Shown: positions 1-8,586, counted from the first letter of the stretch. The stretch: DNA of 12,699 bases from Paenibacillus sp. JCM 18996 (GCA_001313085.1 BBFE01000071.1:1-12699), one strand, 5' to 3'. Notes: generated by a model not told the origin, from the letters alone. A program made the numbers and translations.

Positions 1-986
1 ACGCCGGCCTGCCCGAGCACCTCGAGGCAGGCGATGCCCGCGGCCACGGAGCGGGGTTCCCCGCCATCGTGCCGGCTTGATAAGCAGGTCCAAGCGGAGC
101 GACCTGCTCCATGATGGCCTTACGGCCCCCGTAGGCCCCGATCGGCAGACCGCCGCCGATGATTTTGCCGAGGGCCGTAAGGTCCGGCTCGATGGCTTGG
201 CGGTTCGCCAGGCCATCATAGGTTTGCGCCGCGCCGTAATGGAAGCGGAACGCGGTGATGACCTCGTCGTAGATGACGAGGGCACCGAAGCGGCGGGCTA
301 TCTCGCAGAGCCCCTCGAGGAAGCCCGCCGCCGGCATGACCATGCCGAAGTTGCCGACGATGGGCTCGACCATGACCGCGGCGACATCCTCGCCCCACCG
401 CTCAAGCGCCGCCTGCAACGCATCGAGGTCGTTGAACGGCACGGTGATGACCTCCTGCGCGATGGCCGCCGGGATGCCGGCGCTGTCGGGAATGCCGAGC
501 GTGGACGGTCCGGAGCCGGCGGCAACAAGCACCAGGTCGGAATGGCCGTGGTAGCACCCGGCAAATTTGATTACTTTGGTGCGGCCCGTATATGCGCGGG
601 CCACACGGATCGTCGTCATGACCGCCTCGGTTCCGGAATTTACGAATCTCACCTTGTCCAAGGAAGGGATGGCGTGCTTGATCATTTTGGCGAATCGAAT
701 TTCCAGCTCCGTCGGCGTACCGAACAGCGTTCCATTCGCCGCTGCCAGTGAGATCGCCTCCGCCACATGCGGATGGCCGTGCCCAAGAATAATCGGGCCG
801 TAGGCGGCCAGGAAATCAATGTATTTATTGCCGTCCTCATCCCAGAAATAAGCGCCCTGACCGCGTTTCATAAACACGGGGGCACCGCCGCCGACCGCCT
901 TGAAAGAACGGGATGGGCTGTTCACCCCGCCCACGATATGTTTCAGCGCTTCCGCGTACAATTGCTCCGAATTTTTTGCGTTCCAT
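1..986 (-). CDS. hemL: glutamate-1-semialdehyde 2,1-aminomutase, partial and frameshifted
   Basis: PLP-dependent cytoplasmic enzyme that converts glutamate-1-semialdehyde to 5-aminolevulinate in the C5 route to heme. Reading leftward, the frame gives [19 protein letters not shown] near the N-terminus, then [38 protein letters not shown] sequence, [25 protein letters not shown], and the cofactor-lysine motif [16 protein letters not shown] (lysine codon at 166-164). The family is about 430 residues; about 329 are here and the C-terminus lies beyond base 1. I chose the ATG at 986-984 because GGAGG (998-994) lies 7 bases upstream; an ATG at 993 abuts that site. Two breaks: the A run at 977-972 needs 5 rather than 6 A to give [16 protein letters not shown], and about position 51 a base is missing so that AGNP should continue as [18 protein letters not shown]. 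The gene may be intact in the organism. B. subtilis has two such genes (hemL and gsaB); which one this matches cannot be told. Confidence 0.93.
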
Positions 987-993
987 AGTTCAT

Positions 994-998
994 CCTCC
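994..998 (-). promoter_or_regulatory. ribosome binding site of hemL
   Basis: GGAGG on the minus strand with 7 bases to the ATG at 986-984. It decides the start codon: the ATG at 993-991 directly adjoins this site with no spacer and is unlikely to be used. Confidence 0.7.
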
Positions 999-1424
999 GT
1001 CTATAAATTCATGATGATTTCTGTCCTTTATGTATGAGCGTGATCTTGCAGGGAAAGAAGTTACCTTATCAGAACAGTATAACCAACCCGGACTAAGCAG
1101 GGCAACACAGCAACTGATGTTGAAGAGAAGTCCTTCTAACCGATGCAGCTTTTTTCAGTGGCACGGACTTATCCGGGAAGCCATAGCGATCAAACGCTGC
1201 GAGCCGGAACGAGTGCATGATTCACAACTGAAGCGTATGAGTGACCTGGCACAACTGCTGCGTTTCATTCTGTCGGAAGGCAATCGGATCGTTCGGGATG
1301 TCTAGCGTACAATGACGCGGATGCTCTCCAGCTGCTTTTTTTTAAGAAACCTGCCGTCATTTGCCCGGTTCCTTTTGCATGGTTGCGGCATCGTATATTG
1401 CAAAGCGTAAGGAGGTGAAAAAAC
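999..1424. other. divergent intergenic region between hemL and the G1 peptidase gene
   Basis: About 425 bases that must hold the promoters for hemL (leftward) and the peptidase gene (rightward). I could not identify a convincing -35/-10 pair for either. The peptidase ribosome site AAGGAGGTG lies at 1409-1417. An open frame at 1030-1305 (+, 91 codons) has no ribosome site and no recognisable motif, so I do not call it a gene. No repeat or RNA gene is evident. Confidence 0.5.
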
Positions 1425-2231
1425 GTGAATCACGCAAACTGTTCTTTGCACACCGGTGGAAACAGGCACACTCCTTTTATTGCTAATAAATTGAAACTGA
1501 AACAAGCGCAAAGCTCGGGCTTCGGCTGGTCCTCCAGCAATTGGTCGGGTTATGCGGTAACTACAAGGAAGGGCGCAATCAACAGCATCGCGGGGGAATG
1601 GCAGGTGCCGAAGGTGAACACAAGAAAAAAAGACGAGTTTCTCCTCCGCATGGATCGGAATCGACGGCTTCCGAAACAATTATTTAATTCAAGCCGGCAC
1701 CGAGCAGGATTACTATAACGGCTCAGCCACTATTACGCTTGGTGGGAAATCCTTCCGGCGGCAGAAAGGAAAATTCCGTTTCCAGTATCGCCCGGCGATC
1801 GCATGCGCGCTGAAATTCATAACTTGGGCAAAGGAAAATGGTCCATCAGCTGATAAACCGCAGCAAAAAAATGGACGTTCAGCACCGTGCGCTCTTATTC
1901 CGGCCCGCGGACGTCCGCCGAATGGATCGTCGAAGCGCCTCAAATAAACGGACGCATCACCGCTATAGCGGATTATGGCCGAATTACTTTTGATCGGTGC
2001 AGAGTAAATGGCAGGAAGCCGAAGTTATCGCGTTCAAACGGCGGAATCATGACCCAGAACAAAGTTCAAGTATCGACGCCTTCTTCTCCGGACATCGATA
2101 GAGACGGGTTTGCCGTCGCTTACGGACGGAAGGTTCCGCAGCCCCCCGTTTCCACATCTAAACGGAAAGCATCTTTTGCGGTGAAGAAGACGAAACCGCT
2201 TCTCAAGCCTGAGCTTACTGCAGTAGTCTAA
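1425..2231 (+). CDS. G1-family (eqolisin-type) glutamic peptidase, frameshifted
   Basis: Recognised from family motifs in order: SNWSGYAV near residue 40, GEWQVPKV, SAWIGIDGF, NYLIQAGTEQDYY, HYYAWWEILP, SPGDRM, KWSIS, SYSGPRTSAEWIVEAP, INGRITAIADYGRITF and GGIMTQNKVQVSTPSSPD. The G1 catalytic pair is a Gln (in LIQAG) and a Glu (in SAEWIVE); both are present. About 268 residues in total, a normal catalytic-domain size. The start is GTG at 1425, 7 bases after AAGGAGGTG (1409-1417). I see no hydrophobic signal peptide and no long propeptide, unlike the secreted fungal enzymes. Four breaks: A7 at 1625-1631 (6 expected), one base lost near 1728 (GSAHYYAWWE restored by an extra C), one base lost near 1850, and A7 at 1865-1871 (6 expected). 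All motifs survive between breaks. No operon partner: the next gene is on the other strand. Confidence 0.87.
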
Positions 2232-2306
2232 ATCTCTAAATGTTTATTTTTTATCAACCTCGTGGGCGTCGTTGACACACGTACGTCCGGCACAGTTGCG
2301 GCCTCT

Positions 2307-2368
2307 GCCGCTGTACGGCAGAAGCCCTCCGACTGCACACCAACAACTCTCCGCCGCGGTACAGCGGC
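2307..2368. repeat. 10-bp perfect inverted repeat, GC-rich, between convergent genes
   Basis: GCCGCTGTAC at 2307-2316 is matched exactly by GTACAGCGGC at 2359-2368, with 42 bases between. Within the left arm a smaller hairpin CTGCCG-ctgta-CGGCAG is also possible. It lies between the stop of the peptidase gene (2231) and the terminator of the convergent LCP gene. It lacks a following T run on the plus strand, so it is not a standard terminator. Confidence 0.55.
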
Positions 2369-2383
2369 CGCCGCCTTCTATCC

Positions 2384-2417
2384 AAAAAAAGCTCTCAGCC
2401 GCCAAACGGCAAAGAGC
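2384..2417 (-). terminator. rho-independent terminator of the LCP gene
   Basis: On the minus strand a hairpin GCTCTTTGCCG-ttt-GGCGGCTGAGAGC (2417-2391, imperfect in the middle) is followed by seven T (2390-2384). It begins nine bases past the LCP stop codon at 2428-2426. Confidence 0.85.
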
Positions 2418-2425
2418 CTCACCCG

Positions 2426-3444
2426 TTACTTCTTTTTCAGATCCGTCGTCCTCGCTCCCGATGACCTTGTTTCCTCCGCGCCCGAGCCTTTCGGCTGTTC
2501 CGGGTCGGCTCCGCTGAGCACATCCTTTATATACGCCTTCAGCTTAGTGCTGTTCACAGTGATGACGGAGGCGCCGCCGATCGTACGCTCCACGAGCAGC
2601 GACTGGGGCGGAAGCTGCTTCCCCATTATGCCGTTAGCCTGCACCTCATAGCCGAGTGAACCGAGCTTCAGCATATCCGACATGGACATGTTCGTCTCCA
2701 CGTACGGTTCGATTTTGCCCAAAATGACCGGAAGCTTGATCAGAGAGCCTGCGCTCTGCATTTTGTGGGCTACGGCCGAAAGGAATTTCCGCTGACGTTC
2801 CGTCCGCGAGAAGTCGGATAATGCGTCATGCCGGAAGCGCACATACTGGAGGGCGGTTTTGCCGTCCAGATGCTGCATTCCTTTCTTGAGGTCGATATCG
2901 TAAACGTGGTCATCCGCCGCGTCTTTGTATTTCATATCCTTCTCGACATCGATATCGATCCCGCCTAAGGCGTCAATCAAAGCGATAAACCCTTGAAAAT
3001 CGGTGTAGGCGTAATATTGGATATCGAGGCCGGTGAGGTTGCTCACTGTTTTCATCGCCAGATTAGGCCCGCCGAAAGCGATCGCGGCATTGATCCGGTC
3101 TTTCCCTTGTCCCGGAATATCCACGTAGGTATCCCTCAGAATAGAGAAAAGGTAGGCTTTTTTTCGTGACCGGATCCATCGAGGCAATCATAATGCTGTC
3201 CGAGCGGGGCAGCTCCGTCGTTTTTTTAACCCCCGGGAATCGCCTCCCAGGAGCAGTACATTGACCCGTTCCCTCCCCTCCCATTTGGGCGGCAGATTTT
3301 GCACGGAGTTAGGCATGTTATGGATTTTATTCGGGCTTGAAATGTGATTGGCGAACTGATAAATGCTAAGTCCCCAATAACCAGCTGTGCCGAGGGACAG
3401 AACAAATATGAATAAAAAAAGTCCATTTGAGCCATTTTTTTCAT
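2426..3444 (-). CDS. LytR-CpsA-Psr (LCP) family wall-polymer ligase, frameshifted
   Basis: LCP proteins sit in the membrane and transfer teichoic acid or other glycopolymers from undecaprenyl pyrophosphate carriers to peptidoglycan. After a short basic start comes one membrane helix (GLFLFIFVLSLGTAGYWGL, about residues 8-26), then the LCP domain outside the cell: RVNVLLLGGDSRG, PRSDSIMIAS, LFSILRDTYVDIPGQG, DRINAAIAFGG, ALIDALGGIDIDV, LDGKTALQYVRFRHD and DFSRTERQRKFL. The conserved Arg and Asp residues that bind the pyrophosphate are in these blocks. About 338 residues, usual for the family, with a charged low-complexity C-terminus. Start ATG at 3444-3442 with AAGGA about 9 bases upstream. 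Three A-run breaks: 3441-3435, 3227-3221 and 3164-3158 (6 A expected at the last). A single-gene unit with its own terminator. Which polymer it attaches cannot be told. Confidence 0.92.
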
Positions 3445-3600
3445 ACAGCCCGGTCCTTTCCTTTGTACTTATTGAATCGGTTTTCTTAACTAAACGTTTG
3501 GTGTATCATAGGAAATGTCGAAACCTGACGAGAGACGGTCCATGCAATTGACATTAGTATAGTAGCGCTGAAGACATTGAGCAAGTATACTTTCTATACC

Positions 3601-3662
3601 AAGAAAACCTGCCTTTAAGCCGCGGTCGCGCTTCGCTGAATGGCCTCGGTAGAGGTTTTCTT
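3601..3662 (+). promoter_or_regulatory. long hairpin in the leader of the ABC exporter operon
   Basis: AAGAAAACCT (3601-3610) is matched exactly by AGGTTTTCTT (3653-3662), enclosing 42 mostly GC-rich bases with smaller possible pairings (for example GCC with GGC). It is followed by atcttttcc and lies 65 bases upstream of the ATPase start. It could be an attenuator or a terminator-like leader structure. A TATACT at 3586-3591 might serve as a -10 just before it, and a TTGACA at 3548-3553 is too far away to pair with it. Confidence 0.5.
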
Positions 3663-3716
3663 ATCTTTTCCATACAGGGACGTATTCGTTCAAGAATTAT
3701 TTTCCATTGCCAGAAC

Positions 3717-3722
3717 AGGAGG
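3717..3722 (+). promoter_or_regulatory. ribosome binding site of the ABC ATPase gene
   Basis: AGGAGG 5 bases before ATG 3728. It places the start at MLAIDVHKLRKEF rather than at an upstream in-frame codon at 3707. Confidence 0.75.
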
Positions 3723-3727
3723 TTTTC

Positions 3728-4773
3728 ATGTTAGCGATAGATGTTCACAAGCTTCGTAAAGAATTTCAAGTCCAGAAAAGCCGGGAGGGCATGAGAGGCG
3801 CGCTCAAAGACTTGTTCCGGAGAGAATACAAGCAGGTAACCGCGGTCAAGGACATCTCCTTCCAAATTCCCCAAGGGGAGATATGCGGCTACATCGGCGA
3901 GAATGGGGCGGGCAAATCGACCACGATCAAAATGCTCACCGGGATCCTCGTACCCACCTCCGGCAAAATCAGGGTGAACGGCTTTGTGCCATTCGAAGAG
4001 CGGGAGAAGTTCGTGCGCAATATCGGCGTCGTCTTCGGCCAGAGAAGCCAGCTTTGGTGGGATATCGGAGTGTAGAGTCGTTCCAGCTGCTGCGCAAAGT
4101 GTACCAGGTTCCCGAAACGGAGTACCGCAAGCGGCTGGACGAGCTGGTGGAGCGGCTGCAGCTTTCCGAGCTGCTGAACCGTCCGGTGCGCAAGCTCAGC
4201 CTGGGCCAGCGGATGCGGTGCGAGCTCGCGGCTTCGCTGCTGCACAATCCGGCCATCCTGTTCTTGGACGAGCCTACCATCGGGCTGGATATTGTCGTCA
4301 AGACGGAAATCCGCGAGTTTCTGAAATCGCTCAACCAGCGGTATGAGACGACTATTCTGTTGACCACGCACGACCTGCAGGATATCGAAGCCCTATGCTC
4401 GCGGGTCATTATGCTGGATGACGGCAACATTATTTACGACGGCAGCCTGGAGGAGCTTAAAGCCAGATGGGGCAAAGGGAAAGAGGTCGTATTCCAGTTC
4501 CAGAGCCCCTTGTCCATCGAACGGCTTCAGGGGATGACCCGCGGGCTGGAGGTGGCTTGGGAGATGGATAACGAGCTGACGGGCAGAGTGTTCATTCCTT
4601 CCGATAAAGCCCGGATCTCGGAGGTGCTCAGCCGCGTGGTCGGAACGGTTGAAATCGCCGACATCAAAATCATCGAAACGGGCACGGATGACATCGTGCG
4701 CGAAATTTATAAATCCGGCTCCGCGGAGGCTGACAGCGCGGCAGTCGGGCAGGAAGCGGCCGTCCATGCTTAG
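3728..4773 (+). CDS. ABC-2-type exporter, ATP-binding protein, frameshifted
   Basis: Cytoplasmic ATPase of a three-gene ABC transporter. The Walker A motif GENGAGKST is near residues 58-66, the Q-loop region is VVFGQRSQLWWDI, the signature LSLGQRMRCELA near 156, Walker B AILFLDEPT near 178, and the switch histidine TTHD near 213. A C-terminal accessory domain follows (EVVFQFQSPLSIERLQ to DDIVREIYKSG). The RKEFQVQK start, the FRREYKQVTAV insert and QRSQLWWD are typical of the uncharacterised subgroup I know as COG4586. About 348 residues. One break: near 4074 a T is missing, turning DIGVLESFQLLRKVY into a TAG stop; the rest is open in the next frame. The stop at 4771 overlaps the first permease by 8 bases, so translation is probably coupled. 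Substrate unknown. Confidence 0.9.
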
Positions 4774-5564
4774 CGCCTATAAGGAGATCATCCGTATTCG
4801 TTTCTTAATGATGCTGGCTTACAGAGTAAACTACTACAGCGGTATTATTATTTATGCCGTCAATATCGGGGCTTACTACTTCCTGTGGAAGGCGATCTAC
4901 GGTTCACAAGAGACACTCGGGGGCCTGACACTGACGCAGATGACGACTTATATTGCCGTCTCCTGGATGGCGAGGGCCTTTTATTTTAACAACCTGGACC
5001 GGGAAATCGCGAACGAGATCAAGGACGGCAGCGTAGCGATCCAGTTCATCAGGCCGTACAACTACATTATCGTCAAAATGATGCAGGGGCTCGGAGAGGG
5101 CTTGTTCCGCCTGCTGCTGTTCACAACGCCGGGTATGGTGCTCGCGTCTCTGCTGTTTCCGGTGAAGCTGCCCAAAGACCCGTCCGTTTGGCTTATTTTT
5201 TTCTCATTATGCTGTTTTTTTCAGCTTCCTGATCAATACCCAGATCAATATCATTACGGGCCTTACCGCATTCTTCCTGGAAAACAACGAAGGCTTGATG
5301 CGCATGAAAAGGGTGGCGGTCGACCTGCTCTCCGGACTCGTCGTACCGGTTTCTCTGTTTCCGCTGTGGGCGCAGGGGTGGCTTGAGCTGCTGCCGTTTC
5401 AGGCGATCACTTACCTGCCGGGTTCCGTATTTACAGGAAGAGTGACGGGCGCGGCGGTTTATCAGGTGCTGGGCTTGCAGCTGCTGTGGTTCGTCCTGCT
5501 TACGCTGCCGCTTATCCTGCTGTGGCGGAGCGCCAGGGCGCGGCTGTTCGTGCAAGGAGGTTGA
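4766..5564 (+). CDS. ABC-2-type exporter, permease subunit 1, frameshifted
   Basis: Integral membrane protein, about 265 residues. It starts MLSAYKEIIRIRFLMMLAYR, then shows about six hydrophobic segments: YYSGIIIYAVNIGAYYFLWKA, MTTYIAVSWMARAFYF, a stretch after EGLFRLLLFTTPGMVLASLLF, WLIFF, and two near the C-terminus (VAVDLLSGLVVPVSLFPLW and VLGLQLLWFVLLTLPLILLW). The cytoplasmic loop NNLDREIANEIKDGSVAIQF and the FIRPYNYIIVKMMQGLGE segment match the ABC2_membrane_6 type of permease (which I know as COG4587). The start ATG lies inside the end of the ATPase gene. The frame changes between two T7 runs (5196-5202 and 5215-5221); lengths there are uncertain, and either one run is a base too long or both have changed. 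After it the sequence LINTQINIITGLTAFFLENN continues cleanly. Confidence 0.87.
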
Positions 5565-5568
5565 GGGG

Positions 5569-6359
5569 ATGCAGAGCACGGCATTATTTTGGGAATACTT
5601 GAAAAAAATTACATGAAAACCCGCATGACCTACCGCTCGGATTTCTGGATCGAGGTACTGTCCGACCTGCTGTTTAACGGCTTGAATCTGGTCGTGATCC
5701 TGATTATGTTCCAGCACACGCCGCTCCTGGCAGGCTGGTCCAAAGACCAGGTGCTGTTCATCTACGGTTATTTTATGATTCCGCAGGGTATTTTTTTCCA
5801 CTTTCTTTAATTTGTGGGGTTTCAGCGAAAGATATATCGTCAAAGGCGAAATGGACCGGGTGTTGACCCGGCCTGTCCATAACCTGGTCCAGCTCATTCT
5901 GGAAAACATGGATCCCTCGTCGCTGTTCAGTGCGCTGGCGGGCGCGGTAATCATGGTCTATGCTTCATTTCATGCCGGCCTGGTTTTAAGCTGGTATGAC
6001 CCGTTCGTCTTTCTGCTGCTTGTCGCAGGCTCCATTATGATCTATGGCGGGGTGTACATCTCGCTTACGGCGCTGTCCTTTTTTTCTCGGACTCGCCGAC
6101 GGGGATTCTCCCGCTCATGTGGAACCTGCAGAACTACGGCCGCTATCCGGTGACTATGTATAACAAAATCATGAAAATCCTTCTCACCTGGTTGATCCCG
6201 TTTGCCTTTGTCGGGTTCTATCCGTCAGCCTATTTCCTGGACCGGGCCAATTGGGGCGTCTTCGCCTGGCTCACTCCTGTGATGGGGGCCGTATTTCTGG
6301 GCGCAGGCGTGACCGTGTGGAATATCGGGGTGAAAAGGTACCGCGGCGCCGGATCATAA
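5569..6359 (+). CDS. ABC-2-type exporter, permease subunit 2, frameshifted
   Basis: Second membrane subunit, about 262 residues, starting MQSTALFWEYLKNYMKTRM five bases after the first permease stop, with AAGGAGG (5554-5560) 8 bases before the ATG. Hydrophobic segments include LLFNGLNLVVILIMF, VLFIYGYFMIPQGIFF, ALAGAVIMVYASFHAGLV, FVFLLLVAGSIMIYGGVYI, ILLTWLIPFAFVGFYPSAYF and WLTPVMGAVFLGAGVTVW. The loop ERYIVKGEMDRVLTRPVHNL is the paired equivalent of the cytoplasmic loop in subunit 1 and is typical of the partner family (COG3694-like). Three breaks, all at 7-base A or T runs: 5602-5608, 5791-5797 and 6079-6085. Correcting these gives LKNYMK, GIF(F/S)TFFNLWGF and SFFSDSPTGILPLMWN. It closes the operon. 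No clear terminator follows, and the peroxiredoxin gene begins 40 bases later, so read-through is likely. Confidence 0.87.
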
Positions 6360-6398
6360 GTTTTTTGTACCATCTAAGTTTAAAGGAGTTGAACGGCG

Positions 6399-6871
6399 TT
6401 GACGCAAATGGAAGCGGGACAGCTTGTTCCCGATTTCAGCCTGCCCGCCTCAAGCGGCGGGACATTCACTTTGTCCGGGGCCGCGGGAAGAAGGTGGTCG
6501 TTTACTTTTACCCAAAGGATATGACACCGGCATGCACTCAGGAATCCTGCGATTTCCGCGACTTCCACCAGGAGTTCGGCAAACTCGGAGTGGAGGTCGT
6601 CGGAATTTCCGCCGATCCTCTGAAAAGGCACGACAAGTTCATATCCAAGTACAAGCTTCCGTTCCTGCTTCTCTCGGACGAGGATCATGCGATAAGCGAG
6701 CAGTTCGGAGTTTGGCAGCTAAAGAAGCTGTACGGCAAAGAGTACATGGGCATCGTGCGCTCCACCTTTCTTGTCGATGAAGAGGGTCGGCTCGTCAAGG
6801 AGTGGCGTAACGTGAAGGTCAAGAACCACGCACAGCTGGTACTGGATGCCGTCAAGGCTTTACAGGATTAG
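6399..6871 (+). CDS. bcp: thioredoxin-dependent peroxiredoxin, Bcp type, frameshifted
   Basis: Cytoplasmic thiol peroxidase that reduces hydrogen peroxide and organic peroxides, recycled by thioredoxin. The N-terminus reads GQLVPDFSLPASSGGTFTLSG, then RGKKVVVYFYPKDMTPACTQESCDFRDF holds the peroxidatic cysteine (about residue 46) and a second cysteine five residues on (about 51), the layout of two-cysteine Bcp enzymes. GISADPLKRHDKFISKY, LPFLLLSDEDHAISEQFGVW, GIVRSTFLVDEEG and a C-terminal helix complete a normal fold of about 157 residues. The start is TTG at 6399, 10 bases past AAAGGAG (6382-6388); the ATG at 6408 is too far from that site. One break: a base is missing near 6483 between LSG and RGKK. 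In B. subtilis the related bcp gene also lies close to a glutamate-1-semialdehyde aminomutase gene, so the neighbourhood with hemL may be old. Confidence 0.9.
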
Positions 6872-6894
6872 GCTTCCGAAACTGCCGGAGAGTT

Positions 6895-6931
6895 AAGAGA
6901 TTTCCCTGGATTTTGGGAATCTCTTTTTTTT
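6895..6931 (+). terminator. rho-independent terminator after the peroxiredoxin gene
   Basis: AAGAGATTTCCC (6895-6906) pairs with GGGAATCTCTT (6915-6925) around an 8-base loop, with one unpaired T, and runs into eight T (6924-6931). It lies 23 bases past the bcp stop and probably ends the exporter-bcp transcript. Confidence 0.9.
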
Positions 6932-7013
6932 GTGCCATATCATACTATTTCCCTACCTCCCATATAATCTACCAGTGCCAAAAAAAAGAATCGTATCCGT
7001 GGGAGGAAGCGGG

Positions 7014-8421
7014 ATGAACCAACACCAAGCCGGGAGTACCAGCAATAATCGGAGAAACGCAGCCGCAGCTGTTTTTTGCCGTGATAATAGGAGTTTATGC
7101 CGCCGTCGTCCTGCCTTGGACTGCTTGCGCGGAAAGCACGGAGTCCGAGGATGCGCAGCAGACTGTGTATAAAGCTCTTCTTTCCGGCAAGCGTGCCGGC
7201 GAACTGGAGAGGGAGTACAAAGCGCCTGCGGAGCCAACGGTTTATTTGACCTTTGACGACGGACCGTCCAAAAAAATACGCCCCAGGTTTTGGACATTTT
7301 GCAGCGCGAGGGCATCAAAGGCACTTTTTTTCGCTTTGGGCGAGCAGGTGAAGGAGTATCCGGACTATGCCAAAAGGATCGTGCAGGAAGGCCATGCGCT
7401 TGGCAACCATTCCTATAACCATGTGTACAAGCAGCTTTATTCCTCGTTTTCCACGTTTTGGCAGCAGATCCTGATGACGGACGACATTTTCTATCAAACT
7501 ACCGGTCAGCGTACCAGGCTGCTGCGTGCGCCGGGAGGGACGGCCACCAATTTTGACGGATTTTATTACTATTATATGAATCAAGCCGGATTTACGGTGC
7601 ACGATTGGAATATAGACAGCGGAGACGCAAGCAGGGCGGGGGTCAAGGCGGAGGAAATTTTATCTATGGTAAAAAAAAGTCCCCTGCGCCGCGAACTGGT
7701 TGTGCTGATGCACGATGGGGCGGGGCATGAAGAAACGGTGAAGGCGCTGCCGCAGATGATTTCGTTTTTTTTAAGGAAAAAGGATACGGCTTCGCTGCGC
7801 TGACCGAGGAAGTGAAGCCCTTCCAGTTCGGTCTCGCCAAGCTCAAATGGAGCAGGGGGACGAGCTATGACAAGTTTAAGGAATACTCGCGGGATGCAGC
7901 TCAGTACAGGGCCGCTCAAGGGCCGGAAACGGTAAGCCGGGTGCAGCCGCCCGCTCAATCGGCAAAGCGTGTAAAGACCGACCGGCCTTTGCAGGTAAAG
8001 CTTGACGGCACGTCATTTGTGCTGCAGCCGGAGCAGCATCTTTTTTGAGCACGGCGTCTTTTACGTTCCTTTACGGACGCTGGTGGAGCAGATGGGCGGG
8101 ACGGTGGATTGGAACAATGAACAGCGAATCGCGACAGCCAATTGGGGATTATATAAGCTTCATTACGATCTGGTTTACCATTCGATCCAGGTTGAGATCC
8201 CCGGCAAGCCCGCGCAAACTTACCCGATGGCAAATATGCGGATGCAGGACGGCAGGCTGCTCGTTCCGCTGCGGCAGACGGCAGAATGGCTCGGGGCCTC
8301 CATAATGGATTACGATCTGCAATCTTCTCCCAGACAGGTTAGCATAGCGGCCAAAAAAATGGGTATTATATTCATATCGGGCGGATTGTGCCTTTTTTAC
8401 ATTAATCTTTCGCACAGGTGA
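7014..8421 (+). CDS. secreted polysaccharide deacetylase with copper-amine-oxidase-N-like repeats, frameshifted
   Basis: About 465 residues in three parts. A signal segment (VFAVIIGVYAAVVLPWTACAESTE) shows export. A NodB domain follows: YLTFDDGPS near residue 80 (metal Asp pair), EGHALGNHSYNH with the two metal histidines, LLRAPGG, DWNIDSGD and LMHDG; such enzymes remove acetyl groups from peptidoglycan or chitin-like sugars using a divalent metal. The C-terminal third resembles the copper amine oxidase N-terminal repeat: VKLDGTSFVL, GVFYVPLRTLVEQMGGTVDWN, then RLLVPLRQTAEWLGASIMDYD. ATG at 7014 with GGGAGGA 6 bases upstream; TATAAT at 6963-6968 may be its -10, without a good -35. Breaks: T6 near 7071, A7 at 7270-7276 and T7 at 7325-7331 (these two compensate, garbling about 18 residues that should read KNTPQVLDILQREGIKGTFF), T8 at 7765-7772, T6 at 8041-8046 and A7 near 8353-8359. 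The last leaves the true stop uncertain by some tens of bases. Confidence 0.88.
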
Positions 8422-8459
8422 AAAAAAGGACGCATAGCCTGTTGTTTATGAAGTTCTTG

Positions 8460-8471
8460 TTTGTATACAAA
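8460..8471. repeat. 12-bp perfect palindrome
   Basis: TTTGTATACAAA reads the same on both strands. It lies in the gap between the deacetylase and guaA, 112 bases upstream of the guaA promoter, and could be a repressor site or chance. Confidence 0.4.
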
Positions 8472-8520
8472 TGCCTCTCCGGGCGCGCGTTGTGACGTTG
8501 GACGGAGGGTGGTCAGATTG

Positions 8521-8586
8521 ATGTCGCCGCAGGTGGCTAAACTTGTGGGTTTCAGCGGTTTACCTCATTTTTTCACATCTTCTTGA
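8521..8586 (+). other. short open frame resembling an AraC-type helix-turn-helix fragment
   Basis: 21 codons, MSPQVAKLVGFSGLPHFFTSS, with GGAGGG upstream at about 8504-8509. The string VAKLVGFSGLPHFF looks like the second helix-turn-helix of AraC-family regulators, where a VGF-S-x-x-x-HF pattern is usual. The stop lies inside the -35 of the guaA promoter. It is too short to be a regulator; it may be a relic, a short leader peptide, or chance. Low confidence. Confidence 0.2.

Noticed and set aside
77..751. 224-codon open frame on the plus strand
   Set aside because: It lies wholly antisense to hemL, whose conserved motifs are clear in the minus frame; the long frame reflects GC-rich codon use.
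1030..1305. 91-codon open frame between hemL and the peptidase
   Set aside because: No ribosome site and no recognisable motif; may be chance. Mentioned only within the gap entry.
2262..2651. 129-codon plus-strand frame
   Set aside because: It overlaps the LCP gene and its terminator in antisense and carries low-complexity sequence.
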